A stretch of 64,000 nucleotides of DNA from Cyanosarcina radialis HA8281-LM2 (GCA_019359615.1 JAHHHA010000003.1:1-64000), one strand, 5' to 3'. Shown: positions 37,122 to 46,721, numbered from the stretch's first letter. A program made the numbers and translations. The notes: generated by a model not told the origin, from the letters alone.

Positions 37122-38033
37122 GTGCGAACGCCCTTAGTATCGGTATTGATGACCGTCTATAATGCCGAAAATTATCTCGTTCAATCTCTGGAGAGCATTC
37201 TCACTCAAACGTTCGACGACTTTGAATTTATCATTATTAACGATGGCTCGACCGATAGCTCGATGTCTATCCTGCAAGAGTTTCAAAACCAAGATCGGCG
37301 AATTAAACTATTCAGTCGAGATAACAAGGGATATACATTTAGCCTCAATGAAGGACTCGGTTACGCGCGAGGGCGATATATCGCTCGCATGGATGCCGAT
37401 GATGTCGCTTTGCCAGAAAGATTGGCAAAGCAAACAGAGTTCTTAGAAAATCGTGCTGATTGTGTAGCCGTTGGTTCTCGCGTAATGCTGATCGATTCTG
37501 ACGGTCTACCGCTGCGTTCGTTTGCCGAACAAACTACTCATGAAGAAATCGACAGCGGACATCTGGCCGGTCGCGGTGGGACGATAGTGCATCCAGCGGT
37601 GACGATCCGTCGCGATGCCATGCAAAAAGTAGGCGGCTATCGAGAGGGGATGGAACCGGCTGAAGATCTCGATTTATTTCTGCGATTAGCCGAGATCGGT
37701 AAAGTAGCTAACCTGCCAGACATTCTGTTGCAATACCGGATGCAGCCAAAAAGCGTCGGTCATACTCGTCGCCTCGAACAAAGGCAGAGGGCAGAGTTAG
37801 CCGTCAAAGAAGCCCACGCTCGTCGAGGACTGTCATTCCTCAACCAACTCAAGTTCGGACCCGATAGGCAAGCTTCGGAAAGCGAAATGCATCAAAAGTG
37901 GGCGTGGTGGGCATTAGGTGCAGGCAATCTGAAATCTGCCAGGAAGCACGCTCTGCTGGCAGTGCGAAAACAACCCCATGCCAAGGAAAACTGGAAAGTC
38001 CTGTCCTGCGTATTGAGAGAAGGCTGGCGCTAG
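37122..38033 (+). CDS. Glycosyltransferase, family 2 (4)
   Basis: 303 residues, start GTG 37122 with GAGAGGAG 5-7 bases before it. LVSVLMTVYNAENYLVQSLESIL, FIIINDGSTDSS, ARMDADDVALPERLAKQ, VHPAVTIRRDAM and PAEDLDLFLRLAE mark the GT-A core. A helical tail with alanine-rich TPR-like sequence (WALGAGNLKSARKHALLAV) follows. Sits 112 bp after the preceding GT2. Confidence 0.9.
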   Translation: MRTPLVSVLMTVYNAENYLVQSLESILTQTFDDFEFIIINDGSTDSSMSILQEFQNQDRRIKLFSRDNKGYTFSLNEGLGYARGRYIARMDADDVALPERLAKQTEFLENRADCVAVGSRVMLIDSDGLPLRSFAEQTTHEEIDSGHLAGRGGTIVHPAVTIRRDAMQKVGGYREGMEPAEDLDLFLRLAEIGKVANLPDILLQYRMQPKSVGHTRRLEQRQRAELAVKEAHARRGLSFLNQLKFGPDRQASESEMHQKWAWWALGAGNLKSARKHALLAVRKQPHAKENWKVLSCVLREGWR

Positions 38034-38073
38034 GCATTTCTTTTGACTTCATACTTCATACTTCATACTTCAG

Positions 38074-39180
38074 ATGAAAATTACTATCGTGATGCCTGCT
38101 TTTAACCTCAGCGGCGGCGATCGCGTTCTGGCTACCTATGTCCAGCATTTAAGCAAACGGAATCATCAAGTGTTTGCCGTTTCTCCAGCCCGAAGACAAC
38201 CGAAGTTGCGCCAGCAGGTGCGTTCTCTGTTCAAAGGCCAAGGCTGGGTTTACGTGGCTCCAACTCAACCATCTCATTTTGCCAATAAAGGGGTTGCCCA
38301 TCACGTCCTCCCCCATCCAGCGCCAATTACCGATGCCGATCTGCCCGATGCCGATGTCGTCGTAGCTACTTGGTGGGAAACAGCCGAATGGGTAGCGAAG
38401 TTATCCGATGCTAAAGGGGCCAAAGCTTACTTCATTCAACATCATGAAGTTCACGATTACTTACCGCAAGCAAGGGTAAAAGCGACCTACTCGTTGCCTT
38501 TGCACAAGATCGTCATCGCCCAGTGGCTGGCCGATCTAATGCAAACCGAATACAGAGATCGCCATGTCGCCCTCGTACCCAACAGCGTCGATCTGGAAAT
38601 GTTTGCCGCCCCCCCCCGCAGCAAACAGCCCGTGCCCACGATCGGGATGATGTATTCTCCGGTTTATTGGAAGGGATGCAACGTTAGCCTCAAAGCTTTA
38701 TCCTTAGCCGCCGAGAAAATTCCGAATTTGCGCTCGATCGCTTTTGGCCGGAGATCGCCATCGCCAGAATTGCCCTTACCGCCTGGCACGGAATATATTT
38801 GTCAACCTCCCCAAGACACCCTAAAAGATATTTACTCTCAATGCGATGCTTGGCTGTTTGGCAGCCGTTCTGAAGGTTTTGGTTTACCGATCCTAGAAGC
38901 CATGGCTTGCCGCACTCCAGTCATTGGCACTCCCGCAGGAGCCGCTCCCGAACTTTTAGCTGACGGTGCTGGCATCCTCGTCCGACCGGAAGATCCCGAC
39001 AATATGGCCAGAGCGATCGAGCAGATCTGTAATTTCTCGGAAGCCGAATGGCTGGCCGTGTCTGATGCTGCCTACGCCAAAGCCACGAGCTATACTTGGG
39101 AAAAAGCTACCGATCTGTTTGAGAGCGCCTTGCAAGTGGCGATCGATCGCAGGGAAAAAGGAGATTTTACTGCCATATGA
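38074..39180 (+). CDS. Glycosyltransferase, family 4 (1)
   Basis: 368 residues. GT-B fold: an N-terminal FNLSGGDRVLATYVQHL glycine-rich loop, and a C-terminal SEGFGLPILEAMACRTPVI with the EX7E-type pair of retaining GT4 enzymes, followed by GILVRPEDPDNMARAI. It overlaps the next gene by four bases (ATGA), which suggests translational coupling with the polymerase-like membrane protein. Donor sugar unknown. Confidence 0.92.
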   Translation: MKITIVMPAFNLSGGDRVLATYVQHLSKRNHQVFAVSPARRQPKLRQQVRSLFKGQGWVYVAPTQPSHFANKGVAHHVLPHPAPITDADLPDADVVVATWWETAEWVAKLSDAKGAKAYFIQHHEVHDYLPQARVKATYSLPLHKIVIAQWLADLMQTEYRDRHVALVPNSVDLEMFAAPPRSKQPVPTIGMMYSPVYWKGCNVSLKALSLAAEKIPNLRSIAFGRRSPSPELPLPPGTEYICQPPQDTLKDIYSQCDAWLFGSRSEGFGLPILEAMACRTPVIGTPAGAAPELLADGAGILVRPEDPDNMARAIEQICNFSEAEWLAVSDAAYAKATSYTWEKATDLFESALQVAIDRREKGDFTAI

Positions 39181-40550
39181 TGCTTTTAACTTACCTGGTC
39201 ATGCTGGCCTGGATTCCCATCGTCCTTTTGCTATTCAAACAGTTCTCGCCAGAGCGGGCGGTTGTTATCAGCTTTATCGGCGCGTGGTTGTTCCTGCCGC
39301 AGGTTATATTTCCTCTTCCCGGACTGCCTGACTACAGTAAAATGTCAGCCACTTGTTACGGCATTTTGCTGGCAACTATAATTTACGATGTCGAATACTT
39401 GAAGTCGTTTAAATTCGGCTGGCTCGACATCCCCATGCTGATTTGGTGCTTGTGTCCGTTTGCTTCATCTATTACCAATGGGTTGGGAGTTTATGACGGT
39501 TTATCAACGTCTCTCACTCAAACCGTTACTTGGGGAGTTCCCTATTTTTTAGGTCGAATATATCTAAATGACTTAGCGGGTTTGCGGCAGTTAGCAGTGG
39601 GAATTTTTATGGGCGGCTTGCTTTATATCCCGTTGTGCTGGGTGGAAATCTTTCTTAGCCCCATTCTCCACGAGAAAGTTTACGGGTTGCGCTTACCGGG
39701 TGTCGGTCAATCTATCCGTTATGGTGGGTACAGACCGATGGTATTTATGAAACACGGTTTAGAAGTGGGAATGTGGATGATGGCGGCCACCCTAATTGGC
39801 ATTTGGCTGTGGCGCTCTGGCGCGATCCACCACTTCTGGAACGTTAGTATGATTTGGTTGGTAGGAGCGCTGCTGGTGACTTTTGTAGCAGTCAAGTCCA
39901 CAGGCGCTTATCTTTATTTGATTCTAGGAGTAGGAATTTTATTTATTGCTAAATACTTTCGCACGGTTTTGCCAATGCTAGCGTTGGTACTAACGATAAT
40001 GCTTTACGTCTCTTTAGGAGCGAGTGGCACTTTCGGCCAAGAAATCTCAAGTCCCATTGTTTCCTTAGCGGCTGATGTGGCCGGTCCAGATCGGGCGCAA
40101 TCTTTGCAATTTCGCTGGGATCATGAAGAACTTCTGGGAGAAAAGGCCCGCCAAAAAGTAATTTTTGGCTGGGGAGGATGGGGGCGAAATCGCATCAAAG
40201 ATGAAATAACTGGAGAGAAGGCCTCAGTCACCGACAGCTTGTGGGTGATTGCGTTTGGCATTAATGGTCTAGTGGGTTTAGCTAGCATTACAGCAGCATT
40301 TTTGCTGCCAGCAGCTAGTTTTTGTTTTTCCCGATATCGGGTTGATTATTGGTCTCACCCTAAATTAGCCGCTGTAGCAGTCTTAGCAGTAGTGTTAATT
40401 TTGTATATGTTAGATTGCACGTTGAATAGCATGATCAACCCAATTTATGCTTTAGCTAATGGGGGGCTATCGGGTCTGTTGCTGCAAGAGAGACAAGCTA
40501 ATAAAACCGCTATCGCTCGCTCCTCTGCCATTAAACCTTACTACCGTTGA
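39177..40550 (+). CDS. O-antigen ligase/polymerase-like membrane protein (Wzy/WaaL type)
   Basis: 457 residues with about ten to twelve hydrophobic segments. A large periplasmic-type loop (about 290-360) holds the RAQSLQFRWDHEELLGEKA segment and GWGGWGRNRI, a pattern usual in Wzy-like exopolysaccharide polymerases of this superfamily. The role would be joining repeat units or transferring glycan outside the inner membrane. The presence of a Wzy-like protein beside an ABC exporter is unusual. It starts inside the end of the GT4 gene before it. Confidence 0.82.
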   Translation: MMLLTYLVMLAWIPIVLLLFKQFSPERAVVISFIGAWLFLPQVIFPLPGLPDYSKMSATCYGILLATIIYDVEYLKSFKFGWLDIPMLIWCLCPFASSITNGLGVYDGLSTSLTQTVTWGVPYFLGRIYLNDLAGLRQLAVGIFMGGLLYIPLCWVEIFLSPILHEKVYGLRLPGVGQSIRYGGYRPMVFMKHGLEVGMWMMAATLIGIWLWRSGAIHHFWNVSMIWLVGALLVTFVAVKSTGAYLYLILGVGILFIAKYFRTVLPMLALVLTIMLYVSLGASGTFGQEISSPIVSLAADVAGPDRAQSLQFRWDHEELLGEKARQKVIFGWGGWGRNRIKDEITGEKASVTDSLWVIAFGINGLVGLASITAAFLLPAASFCFSRYRVDYWSHPKLAAVAVLAVVLILYMLDCTLNSMINPIYALANGGLSGLLLQERQANKTAIARSSAIKPYYR

Positions 40551-40631
40551 GTGAAAAGATCGAACTCTAGAATCCCAGCCCAAAAAATTCACTTTTTAAA
40601 GGAAATCTTCAATTTTTGTTAGAGGTCTTGA

Positions 40632-41819
40632 ATGCGTTTAGTCATCGTACAGTATTTTGGAGACTATCGCGCGGCTTTCCAGCGATTTTCTCAAGGGGAA
40701 AAAGAAACGTATCACGCTCAGAAATATTCGGTTGATGCGGTCACAGAAATAGCCAAAAAAATTGAAGAAGTCTCAGTTTTGTGCTGTTTGACACCAGAAC
40801 CTTATCATGAGGTTTTGTCTAATGGGGTTAAAGCGATCGGAACGGGATTTAAGGAAAAACTTGAAATCAAAAAATTAATCAATCTGATTCGAGAGCAAAA
40901 TCCAACTCATTTAATCGTTCGCACCCCTATTCGAGCAATTTTTGCTTGGGCAGTTCGTAATAATATTCCTACCATAGCAATATTAGCAGATTCTTTCTTA
41001 GATAAGACATTACGGCATAAAATCAACAATTTCTTACTGACTAATTGCTTGAATGACCCTCGAATAGAATGGATTGGAAATCACGGGATTAATGCCTGTC
41101 AGTCGCTTCATAAAATTGGAGTTAATCCCAATAAAATTATTCCTTATGATATGGAATCTTCGGCCGAGCTTACGCCAGCTAATTTTTCTCCAAAAACTTT
41201 AAGAGAAAATGTCAAAACTTGGGATTTATTGTATGTAGGATCGCTGGTTAAATCTAAAGGTGTTGGCGATATTTTAGACTCTATATTGCAGTTAAAAGCC
41301 AAGAAAATAGCTGTGAATTTAAAAATAGCAGGCAAGGGAGAAATGAAATGGTTAATCGAACAATCTAAACAGTTGAAAATTGAAGATAGTGTAGAATTTT
41401 TAGGATTAGTTGCCAACCACGAGATTATCAATTTAATGAGAAAAGCAGATCTGGTTATTATTCCCAGCAGGCATGAATATCCTGAAGGTCTACCGTTTAC
41501 AATTTATGAGTCGCTTTGCGCTCGAACTCCAATTGTGGCTTCAGATCATCCCATGTTCTATAAAAAAATAACTCATGGTACTAGTGCAATGATTTTTCCT
41601 GCGGGTAAGCCTACGGCTTTAACAGCGTGTATTGAGAAACTAATCTCAGACCCCACCTTGTATTATAATATCTCTGTAGCATCTGAATCAGCTTGGAAAC
41701 AGTTACAAATTCCTGTCAAATGGGCAGACTTTATTAATAGTTGGATAGATAATTCTCCGGAAAAAAAGCAGTGGTTATTCGAGCATAGATTTAACTCTGG
41801 AAAATACGATCTAGGCTAA
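40632..41819 (+). CDS. Glycosyltransferase, family 4 (2)
   Basis: 395 residues. GT-B architecture: a less conserved N-terminal half, then LLYVGSLVKSKGVGDIL, LKIAGKGEMKWL, VEFLGLVANHEII and PSRHEYPEGLPFTIYESLCARTP with the EX7E-like motif. Base composition is more AT-rich than in genes before it (long runs of A/T codons), as in the next sulfotransferase, which may point to a different origin for 40.6-42.8 kb. The start ATG 40632 lacks a strong ribosome binding site. Confidence 0.9.
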   Translation: MRLVIVQYFGDYRAAFQRFSQGEKETYHAQKYSVDAVTEIAKKIEEVSVLCCLTPEPYHEVLSNGVKAIGTGFKEKLEIKKLINLIREQNPTHLIVRTPIRAIFAWAVRNNIPTIAILADSFLDKTLRHKINNFLLTNCLNDPRIEWIGNHGINACQSLHKIGVNPNKIIPYDMESSAELTPANFSPKTLRENVKTWDLLYVGSLVKSKGVGDILDSILQLKAKKIAVNLKIAGKGEMKWLIEQSKQLKIEDSVEFLGLVANHEIINLMRKADLVIIPSRHEYPEGLPFTIYESLCARTPIVASDHPMFYKKITHGTSAMIFPAGKPTALTACIEKLISDPTLYYNISVASESAWKQLQIPVKWADFINSWIDNSPEKKQWLFEHRFNSGKYDLG

Positions 41820-41915
41820 CAATATTTAGTATATATAATTTTGTCGGGTCATATAAAAAGCATAACAAGGCTAGTAAATTAGTAAGAATAGCCTTAGAAA
41901 AACTGAGGTAAATAG

Positions 41916-42830
41916 ATGTCGCAAGAAATAGTGCTAATTCATATTGGTTATCATAAAACAGCTAGTACATTTCTGCAAGAATTGATTTTTAATAATTCAG
42001 CATATGGGTTCGATATTTTAGGCTCAAGACCTGACTATTTTGAAAAAATAATTTTAGTAAATCCTTTTACGTTCGAGCCAACTAGTGTCAGACAGTTTTT
42101 CCAAGCTGGAATTTTAAAAGCTTGGCGTAATTCCTTAATTCCGACGATCAGCGAAGAAGCCCTTTCAGGAAATATTTATCAAGGCGAATACAATAACAAA
42201 AACATAGCAGAGCGATTAGCTATCATGTTCCCAGAAGGACGAATCTTGATTGTGATTCGCAGACAATTAGATACGATCGTATCGATATACAAGCATAGGG
42301 TGCGAAGCAATTTAACTGTCTCTATTCAAGATTATTTGAAACAATATGAAGCTCGTTCGGGATTCAATCCCTTATTTAGATTTGAGTATTTAGAGTATCA
42401 TTGGCTAATCGAATACTATCAAAAATTATTTGGCCAAGAAAAAGTCTTAGTACTGCCTTATGAGTCATTAAAAGTTAATAAATCAGATTTTTTAAGCAAA
42501 ATTTCTAGTTTCACCGGGACCAAGATTCCTCCTGACGTGGGCGAAGATATTGTCAATCCAGGATATTCAGGATTGACAGTAGGTTTGAAACGTTGGTTAA
42601 ATATGCTGGCACCGAGGACGGCACATCCGAATGCTAGCTGGTATCAGAAATTAAATAATTCTCTATGCTATAAAATTAATAACGTAGTCCCCAAACGGTT
42701 AAGCAAGGCTGCGGATCGGCAACTGGAATCATATATAAAAGAGATCGTAGGAGGTCACTATCAATATAGCAATCAAATGACTGCCAAGCTGACAGGATTA
42801 AACTTAGCAGCCTATGGCTATGAAATTTAG
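41916..42830 (+). CDS. Sulfotransferase-like protein (3)
   Basis: 304 residues with GAGG about 8 bases before the ATG. PAPS loop IGYHKTASTFLQELIF at residues 8-23, 3'-phosphate segment ILIVIRRQLDTIVSIYKHRV at about 110, and VLVLPYESLKVNKSDFLSKI. It has the P-loop of sulfotransferases but is distant from the first two. Substrate is probably the glycan of this locus. AT-rich like the upstream GT4. Confidence 0.75.
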   Translation: MSQEIVLIHIGYHKTASTFLQELIFNNSAYGFDILGSRPDYFEKIILVNPFTFEPTSVRQFFQAGILKAWRNSLIPTISEEALSGNIYQGEYNNKNIAERLAIMFPEGRILIVIRRQLDTIVSIYKHRVRSNLTVSIQDYLKQYEARSGFNPLFRFEYLEYHWLIEYYQKLFGQEKVLVLPYESLKVNKSDFLSKISSFTGTKIPPDVGEDIVNPGYSGLTVGLKRWLNMLAPRTAHPNASWYQKLNNSLCYKINNVVPKRLSKAADRQLESYIKEIVGGHYQYSNQMTAKLTGLNLAAYGYEI

Positions 42831-42844
42831 AAGTTTAAAGGCTA

Positions 42845-43849
42845 ATGAACCTAGCGATCGCAGAAAAATTCCCAATAACCTTTGTCTGCTGCATTGAATC
42901 AGGCCCGTTGGAGACTCAAACCATTCGGATGGTTGAGAGCCTGCGTCGATGGGGAGGGAGATTGGCCAATGCTCCTGTATTGGCAATTACACCCCGTTGG
43001 GGTTTGCCGATTACCGCACAGACCAAACAGACTTTTTCCAAGTTTGATGTCAAGTATCTTCATTTTCAAGCAAAAAGTGGGTACTCTTGGAATAAGTTTA
43101 TGAACAAACTCCATGCTTTAGTAGCAGCCGAAGAGTGCAGCAACTCAGAATATATCTGTTGGCTCGATAGCGATTTGTTAATTCTGGGCGAACCCGATCG
43201 CCTGCTGCCAGAATCAGAAGATTTTCTAGCTTGTCCTGTCAGTAAAAGCATTGCCACTACAGGTGCAACCGATCCTCAAAATCCTTTTTGGCAAGAAGTG
43301 GCTCGCACTGTAGGGATAGAAAACATCGAAGAAATCCCCTGGATTACAACTGCCCAAGAAGGAGAACGCATCCGGCTTTACTGGAACAGTGGTGTCTTTG
43401 TTTACCGTCGCTCCACTCAATTGGCTAAAAAGTATCTACAAGTATGCCTACAGTTATTAGATGCTCGCATTTCTAATCGTCAAGCTAATATCTTTTTTAC
43501 CGATCAGGTTGCCCTAGCTTTGACTGTAGTGAAAAGTGGGATTTCATGGGGATGTTTGCCATATTCTCATAATTATGGTTGGGGGACAAAATCTTACGCT
43601 CATTGGCATGATGAAGAAAAATTGAGGACAGCTAAAATCTTCCATTATCACGATGCTATGTGGCCTGATTTCTGGCCGATAACGCTCAAATGTCTGTGCG
43701 AAACTCATCCACCTGTAGCCGAATGGCTTTCCTCTTTAGGTCCGTTGGCAAACAATTCACCTCGGACTTATCGGATGATGAGTCAAGTTCTCAAATATAT
43801 TAGATCCCAGCAAGAGTCAGCTTATGTGAAATCGTGTCGAGTAATTTGA
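42845..43849 (+). CDS. Putative GT-A fold glycosyltransferase, family uncertain
   Basis: 334 residues. ITFVCCIESGPLETQTIRMVESLRR resembles the start of nucleotide-diphospho-sugar transferases, and YICWLDSDLLIL is a DXD-like metal site. YWNSGVFVYRRS and FTDQVALAL resemble GT8-like or related acceptor-region motifs, and KIFHYHDAMWPD a C-terminal metal ligand. I infer a sugar transferase but cannot name the family. It begins 14 bp after the sulfotransferase gene and lies between two sulfotransferases. Confidence 0.65.
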   Translation: MNLAIAEKFPITFVCCIESGPLETQTIRMVESLRRWGGRLANAPVLAITPRWGLPITAQTKQTFSKFDVKYLHFQAKSGYSWNKFMNKLHALVAAEECSNSEYICWLDSDLLILGEPDRLLPESEDFLACPVSKSIATTGATDPQNPFWQEVARTVGIENIEEIPWITTAQEGERIRLYWNSGVFVYRRSTQLAKKYLQVCLQLLDARISNRQANIFFTDQVALALTVVKSGISWGCLPYSHNYGWGTKSYAHWHDEEKLRTAKIFHYHDAMWPDFWPITLKCLCETHPPVAEWLSSLGPLANNSPRTYRMMSQVLKYIRSQQESAYVKSCRVI

Positions 43850-43925
43850 CCAAAACAATTATCAATTCCCAATTCCCAATTCGCAGTGTCGCTCGTGCCA
43901 CCATCCAAGTAGCAGCAGATTAATT

Positions 43926-44807
43926 ATGGATAGCTTGCTTCAAAAAATTAGCGATCGGTTTAAATACCAAATATGTCGTCAAACCGATGTAGAAAAACAG
44001 AAAATTTTCGTCATTGGACTGGCAAAAACAGGAACTAGCTCGATTACGGATGCCCTAAAAATTTTAGGATTTAGAAGTATTCACTGGCCGCCCATAGGTC
44101 GCCTGGCTGCCGAAGATTTATTAGAATTCTACTGGCCGTGGTGGCTCAATAAATTTGAGGCTTTTAGTGACGTGCCCGTGACTCAGTTCTTTGTCGAACT
44201 AGATCGACGATTTCCTAATGCTTTGTTTATTCAAACAATTCGCGATCGAGACTCTTGGCTAAAATCTTGTCGCAAACATTTCGCTGTGGGTTCTACTGAG
44301 AAAAAATACGAACTAGTTCGCGCCATCCACCAAAGTTTATACGGCGCTAATATTTTCGAGGAAAAGACTTTTACCGCAGCTTACGATCGCCATATGGCAA
44401 CGGTCAAAGAATATTTCCAGGATAGATCTGACTTCATCACCCTAGATGTTTGCAGCGGTGAGGGATGGGACAAACTATGTTCGTTTCTGAATAAAGACGT
44501 ACCAGAACTGCCGTTTCCTCACCAAAATCAAAACCCCGATCTGGTTTTGACCAGTGCGGGGATCGAAAAACTCCGGGCAGCGATTCGGCAAGCAGAAATC
44601 GGAGAGCAAGCGATAGAACCTTTGATGCTGGCAGAATTGAGCCAGAGGATCGGGCTTCACAGCCAAACAATTGCCGATATCCTAGAAGGAAAAATTGCCA
44701 AAGATAAACGAACGATGAGGGTTTGCTTTAGTGCCTTCAAACAAGATTTAAAAGAGGAAGATTACACCGTCGTGTCTCCCCTCTCCCCCTCCCCGCGTCA
44801 ATTTTAA
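43926..44807 (+). CDS. Sulfotransferase-like protein (4) with C-terminal HTH-like domain
   Basis: 293 residues. PAPS loop VIGLAKTGTSSITDALKIL at residues 30-48 and 3'-phosphate region FIQTIRDRDSWLKSCRKHF at about 102-120, as in Sulfotransfer_4/NAD-type members. From about residue 215 a second part appears (LRAAIRQAEIGEQAIEPL, LSQRIGLHSQTIADILEG, DKRTMRVCFSAFKQDLKEEDY). This resembles the small helical HTH-like module that cyanobacterial signalling ATPases carry at their N-terminus. Such a fusion to a sulfotransferase is odd. It precedes a GT2 by 19 bp. Confidence 0.72.
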   Translation: MDSLLQKISDRFKYQICRQTDVEKQKIFVIGLAKTGTSSITDALKILGFRSIHWPPIGRLAAEDLLEFYWPWWLNKFEAFSDVPVTQFFVELDRRFPNALFIQTIRDRDSWLKSCRKHFAVGSTEKKYELVRAIHQSLYGANIFEEKTFTAAYDRHMATVKEYFQDRSDFITLDVCSGEGWDKLCSFLNKDVPELPFPHQNQNPDLVLTSAGIEKLRAAIRQAEIGEQAIEPLMLAELSQRIGLHSQTIADILEGKIAKDKRTMRVCFSAFKQDLKEEDYTVVSPLSPSPRQF

Positions 44808-44826
44808 TTATGGGATTCAAGCCCAG

Positions 44827-45849
44827 ATGATATTACGCCACTGCGATGTTAGCGCGTTCATGTCTAGTGCAATTGTTTCCAGCCAATATATTCCTTTGCT
44901 AGTAGTAATTATTAACTACCGAACCCCTAGCTTGACAATCGATTGTTTGCGTTCCCTGGCAGATGAAGTTCGATCGCTACCAGGAACTCAAGTAGTAGTG
45001 GTAGATAATGCCTCTGGCGACGGTTCGGTGGAAAGGCTCGAACGAGCGATTGGAGAAAATAATTGGGGTTCGTGGGTAAGGGTTTTACCTTCCCCAGTCA
45101 ACGGTGGTTTTTCAGCGGGGAATAACATAGGGATTAAAGCTGTGGCGGCAGATGCGTATCTATTAATCAATAGCGATACGATCGTCCGTCCTGGTGCCGT
45201 TCGTTCGTTGCTAGAGGCCATGCAGGCACATCCAGATGCGGGCTTAATTAGTCCCCGCTTAGAGTGGCCCGATGGTACGCCTCAGATTAGCTGTTTTCGC
45301 TATCGTTCTCCTGTCAGCGAATTGATTGCTGCTGCTGCTACGGGCCCGCTTACTCAACTACTGAGCGGTTACGATGTCCCCTTGCCTGTCTCCGATGCTC
45401 CGATTAACCCGGAATGGACCAGTTTTGCTTGCGTCATGGTTCGGCGGGAGGTCGTCGAACAGATCGGTTTGATGGATGAAGGATATTTCATGTATTTTGA
45501 CGATATCGATTATTGCCGCCGAGCTAAAGAGGCTGGCTGGCAAATCCTCTACTGGCCTTTCGCCAGAGTAGTTCACCTGCGCGGCGGCAGCGGTTCGGTC
45601 AAGACAGAGATTGCTACCCGCAAACGCCCTCAAGCTTATCTTTATGCTTCTAGAACCAGATATTTTGCCAAATTCTACGGTCCGGCAGGATTGTGGGGAG
45701 CAAATCTGTTATGGTTAGCCGGCCGCAGCGTATCCCTGGCGCGGGAACTAGCGGGTAACAAGCAACCCCATACGTGCGAGTCTGAAGCTAGAGATATTTG
45801 GATGAATTGGCGGCATCCAATGGGTTCAACGGGATCGAGGAAAAAATAA
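44827..45849 (+). CDS. Glycosyltransferase, family 2 (5), rhamnosyltransferase-like
   Basis: 340 residues; ATG 44860 (residue 12) is an alternative start. VIINYRTPSLTIDCLRSLAD, VVDNASGDGS, NGGFSAGNNIGIKA, LLINSDTIVRPGAV, ISPRLEWPDGTPQ and DEGYFMYFDDIDYCRRAKEAGW are hallmarks of WbbL/RfbF-type GT2 enzymes, many of which transfer rhamnose. dTDP-rhamnose genes lie further on. It is closely related to the N-terminal half of the fusion protein at 48231. Its stop overlaps the next ATG (TAATG). Confidence 0.9.
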   Translation: MILRHCDVSAFMSSAIVSSQYIPLLVVIINYRTPSLTIDCLRSLADEVRSLPGTQVVVVDNASGDGSVERLERAIGENNWGSWVRVLPSPVNGGFSAGNNIGIKAVAADAYLLINSDTIVRPGAVRSLLEAMQAHPDAGLISPRLEWPDGTPQISCFRYRSPVSELIAAAATGPLTQLLSGYDVPLPVSDAPINPEWTSFACVMVRREVVEQIGLMDEGYFMYFDDIDYCRRAKEAGWQILYWPFARVVHLRGGSGSVKTEIATRKRPQAYLYASRTRYFAKFYGPAGLWGANLLWLAGRSVSLARELAGNKQPHTCESEARDIWMNWRHPMGSTGSRKK

Positions 45850-46721
45850 TGGGTAATCGTCCAGACTTTATCATTATCGGCGCGATGAAATGCGCTACTA
45901 GCACCCTGCACGAGCAATTGGCTCTCCAGCCAGGTATATTCATGACCGACCTGAAAGAGCCGAATTTTTTCAGCGACGACGACCAATACGATCGAGGTCT
46001 GGAATACTATCTATCGCTGTTCGCTGCCGCTAAAGCTGACGACCTGTGTGGGGAATCGAGTACGCACTATACCAAGTTACTCACCCATCCCAAAACTATC
46101 GCCCGACTGCATCAATTTCTCCCAGATGTCAAACTAATTTATGTGATGCGCCATCCGATCGATCGACTCATATCTCAATACATCCATCAATGGACGGAAT
46201 GCGAAATTTCAGTAGAGATCGACCCGGCGCTCGATAAGCATCCCGAACTGATCGATTACAGCCTGTACGCTAGGCAATTACAACCGTATTTTGATACTTT
46301 CGGCCGCCAGCGGGTCTTGCCAGTATTTTTTGAAAGGCTCCTGCGACATCCCCAAGCCGAACTAGAACGGGTCTGCCAGTTTATCGGTTACGATCGCCAA
46401 CCGATTTGGGATAGCGAACTGAACGCTCAGAATGTCTCTAGCGAGCGCCTGCGTAAGAGCCTCTGGCGCGATTTGCTCGTGGAAGCTCCCATGCTCAAAA
46501 CCATCAGACAACAGTTGGTTCCTAAAAGCTGGCGCGAGCAGATCAAAAGTCTATGGACGATGAAGCAAAGACCCCAGATCGATTCGCAACGGTTAACGGC
46601 TCTCCAACAGGTTTTCGATCGAGACTTGGCCGTGCTTGGTTCCTGGTTGGGAGTCGAACTATCGTGCGATAACTTCAAAGCCTTGGTAAGCTCAGCAGCG
46701 ATCGACTGGACCGATAGCTGA
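45849..46721 (+). CDS. Sulfotransferase (5)
   Basis: 290 residues from ATG 45849, which overlaps the previous stop; the frame is open 17 codons further up inside the GT2 gene. PAPS loop IIGAMKCATSTLHEQLALQP at residues 8-27, KEPNFFSDD, and 3'-phosphate site LIYVMRHPIDRLISQYIHQ. The order and motifs match Sulfotransfer_1 enzymes acting on polysaccharides (heparan N-/O-sulfotransferase relatives). Translational coupling to the GT2 suggests that sulfation and sugar addition are coordinated. Confidence 0.87.
   Translation: MGNRPDFIIIGAMKCATSTLHEQLALQPGIFMTDLKEPNFFSDDDQYDRGLEYYLSLFAAAKADDLCGESSTHYTKLLTHPKTIARLHQFLPDVKLIYVMRHPIDRLISQYIHQWTECEISVEIDPALDKHPELIDYSLYARQLQPYFDTFGRQRVLPVFFERLLRHPQAELERVCQFIGYDRQPIWDSELNAQNVSSERLRKSLWRDLLVEAPMLKTIRQQLVPKSWREQIKSLWTMKQRPQIDSQRLTALQQVFDRDLAVLGSWLGVELSCDNFKALVSSAAIDWTDS

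Noticed and set aside
45798-45848. Earlier start of the sulfotransferase inside the preceding gene
   Set aside because: ATG 45849 overlaps the previous stop as TAATG and fits the family start.
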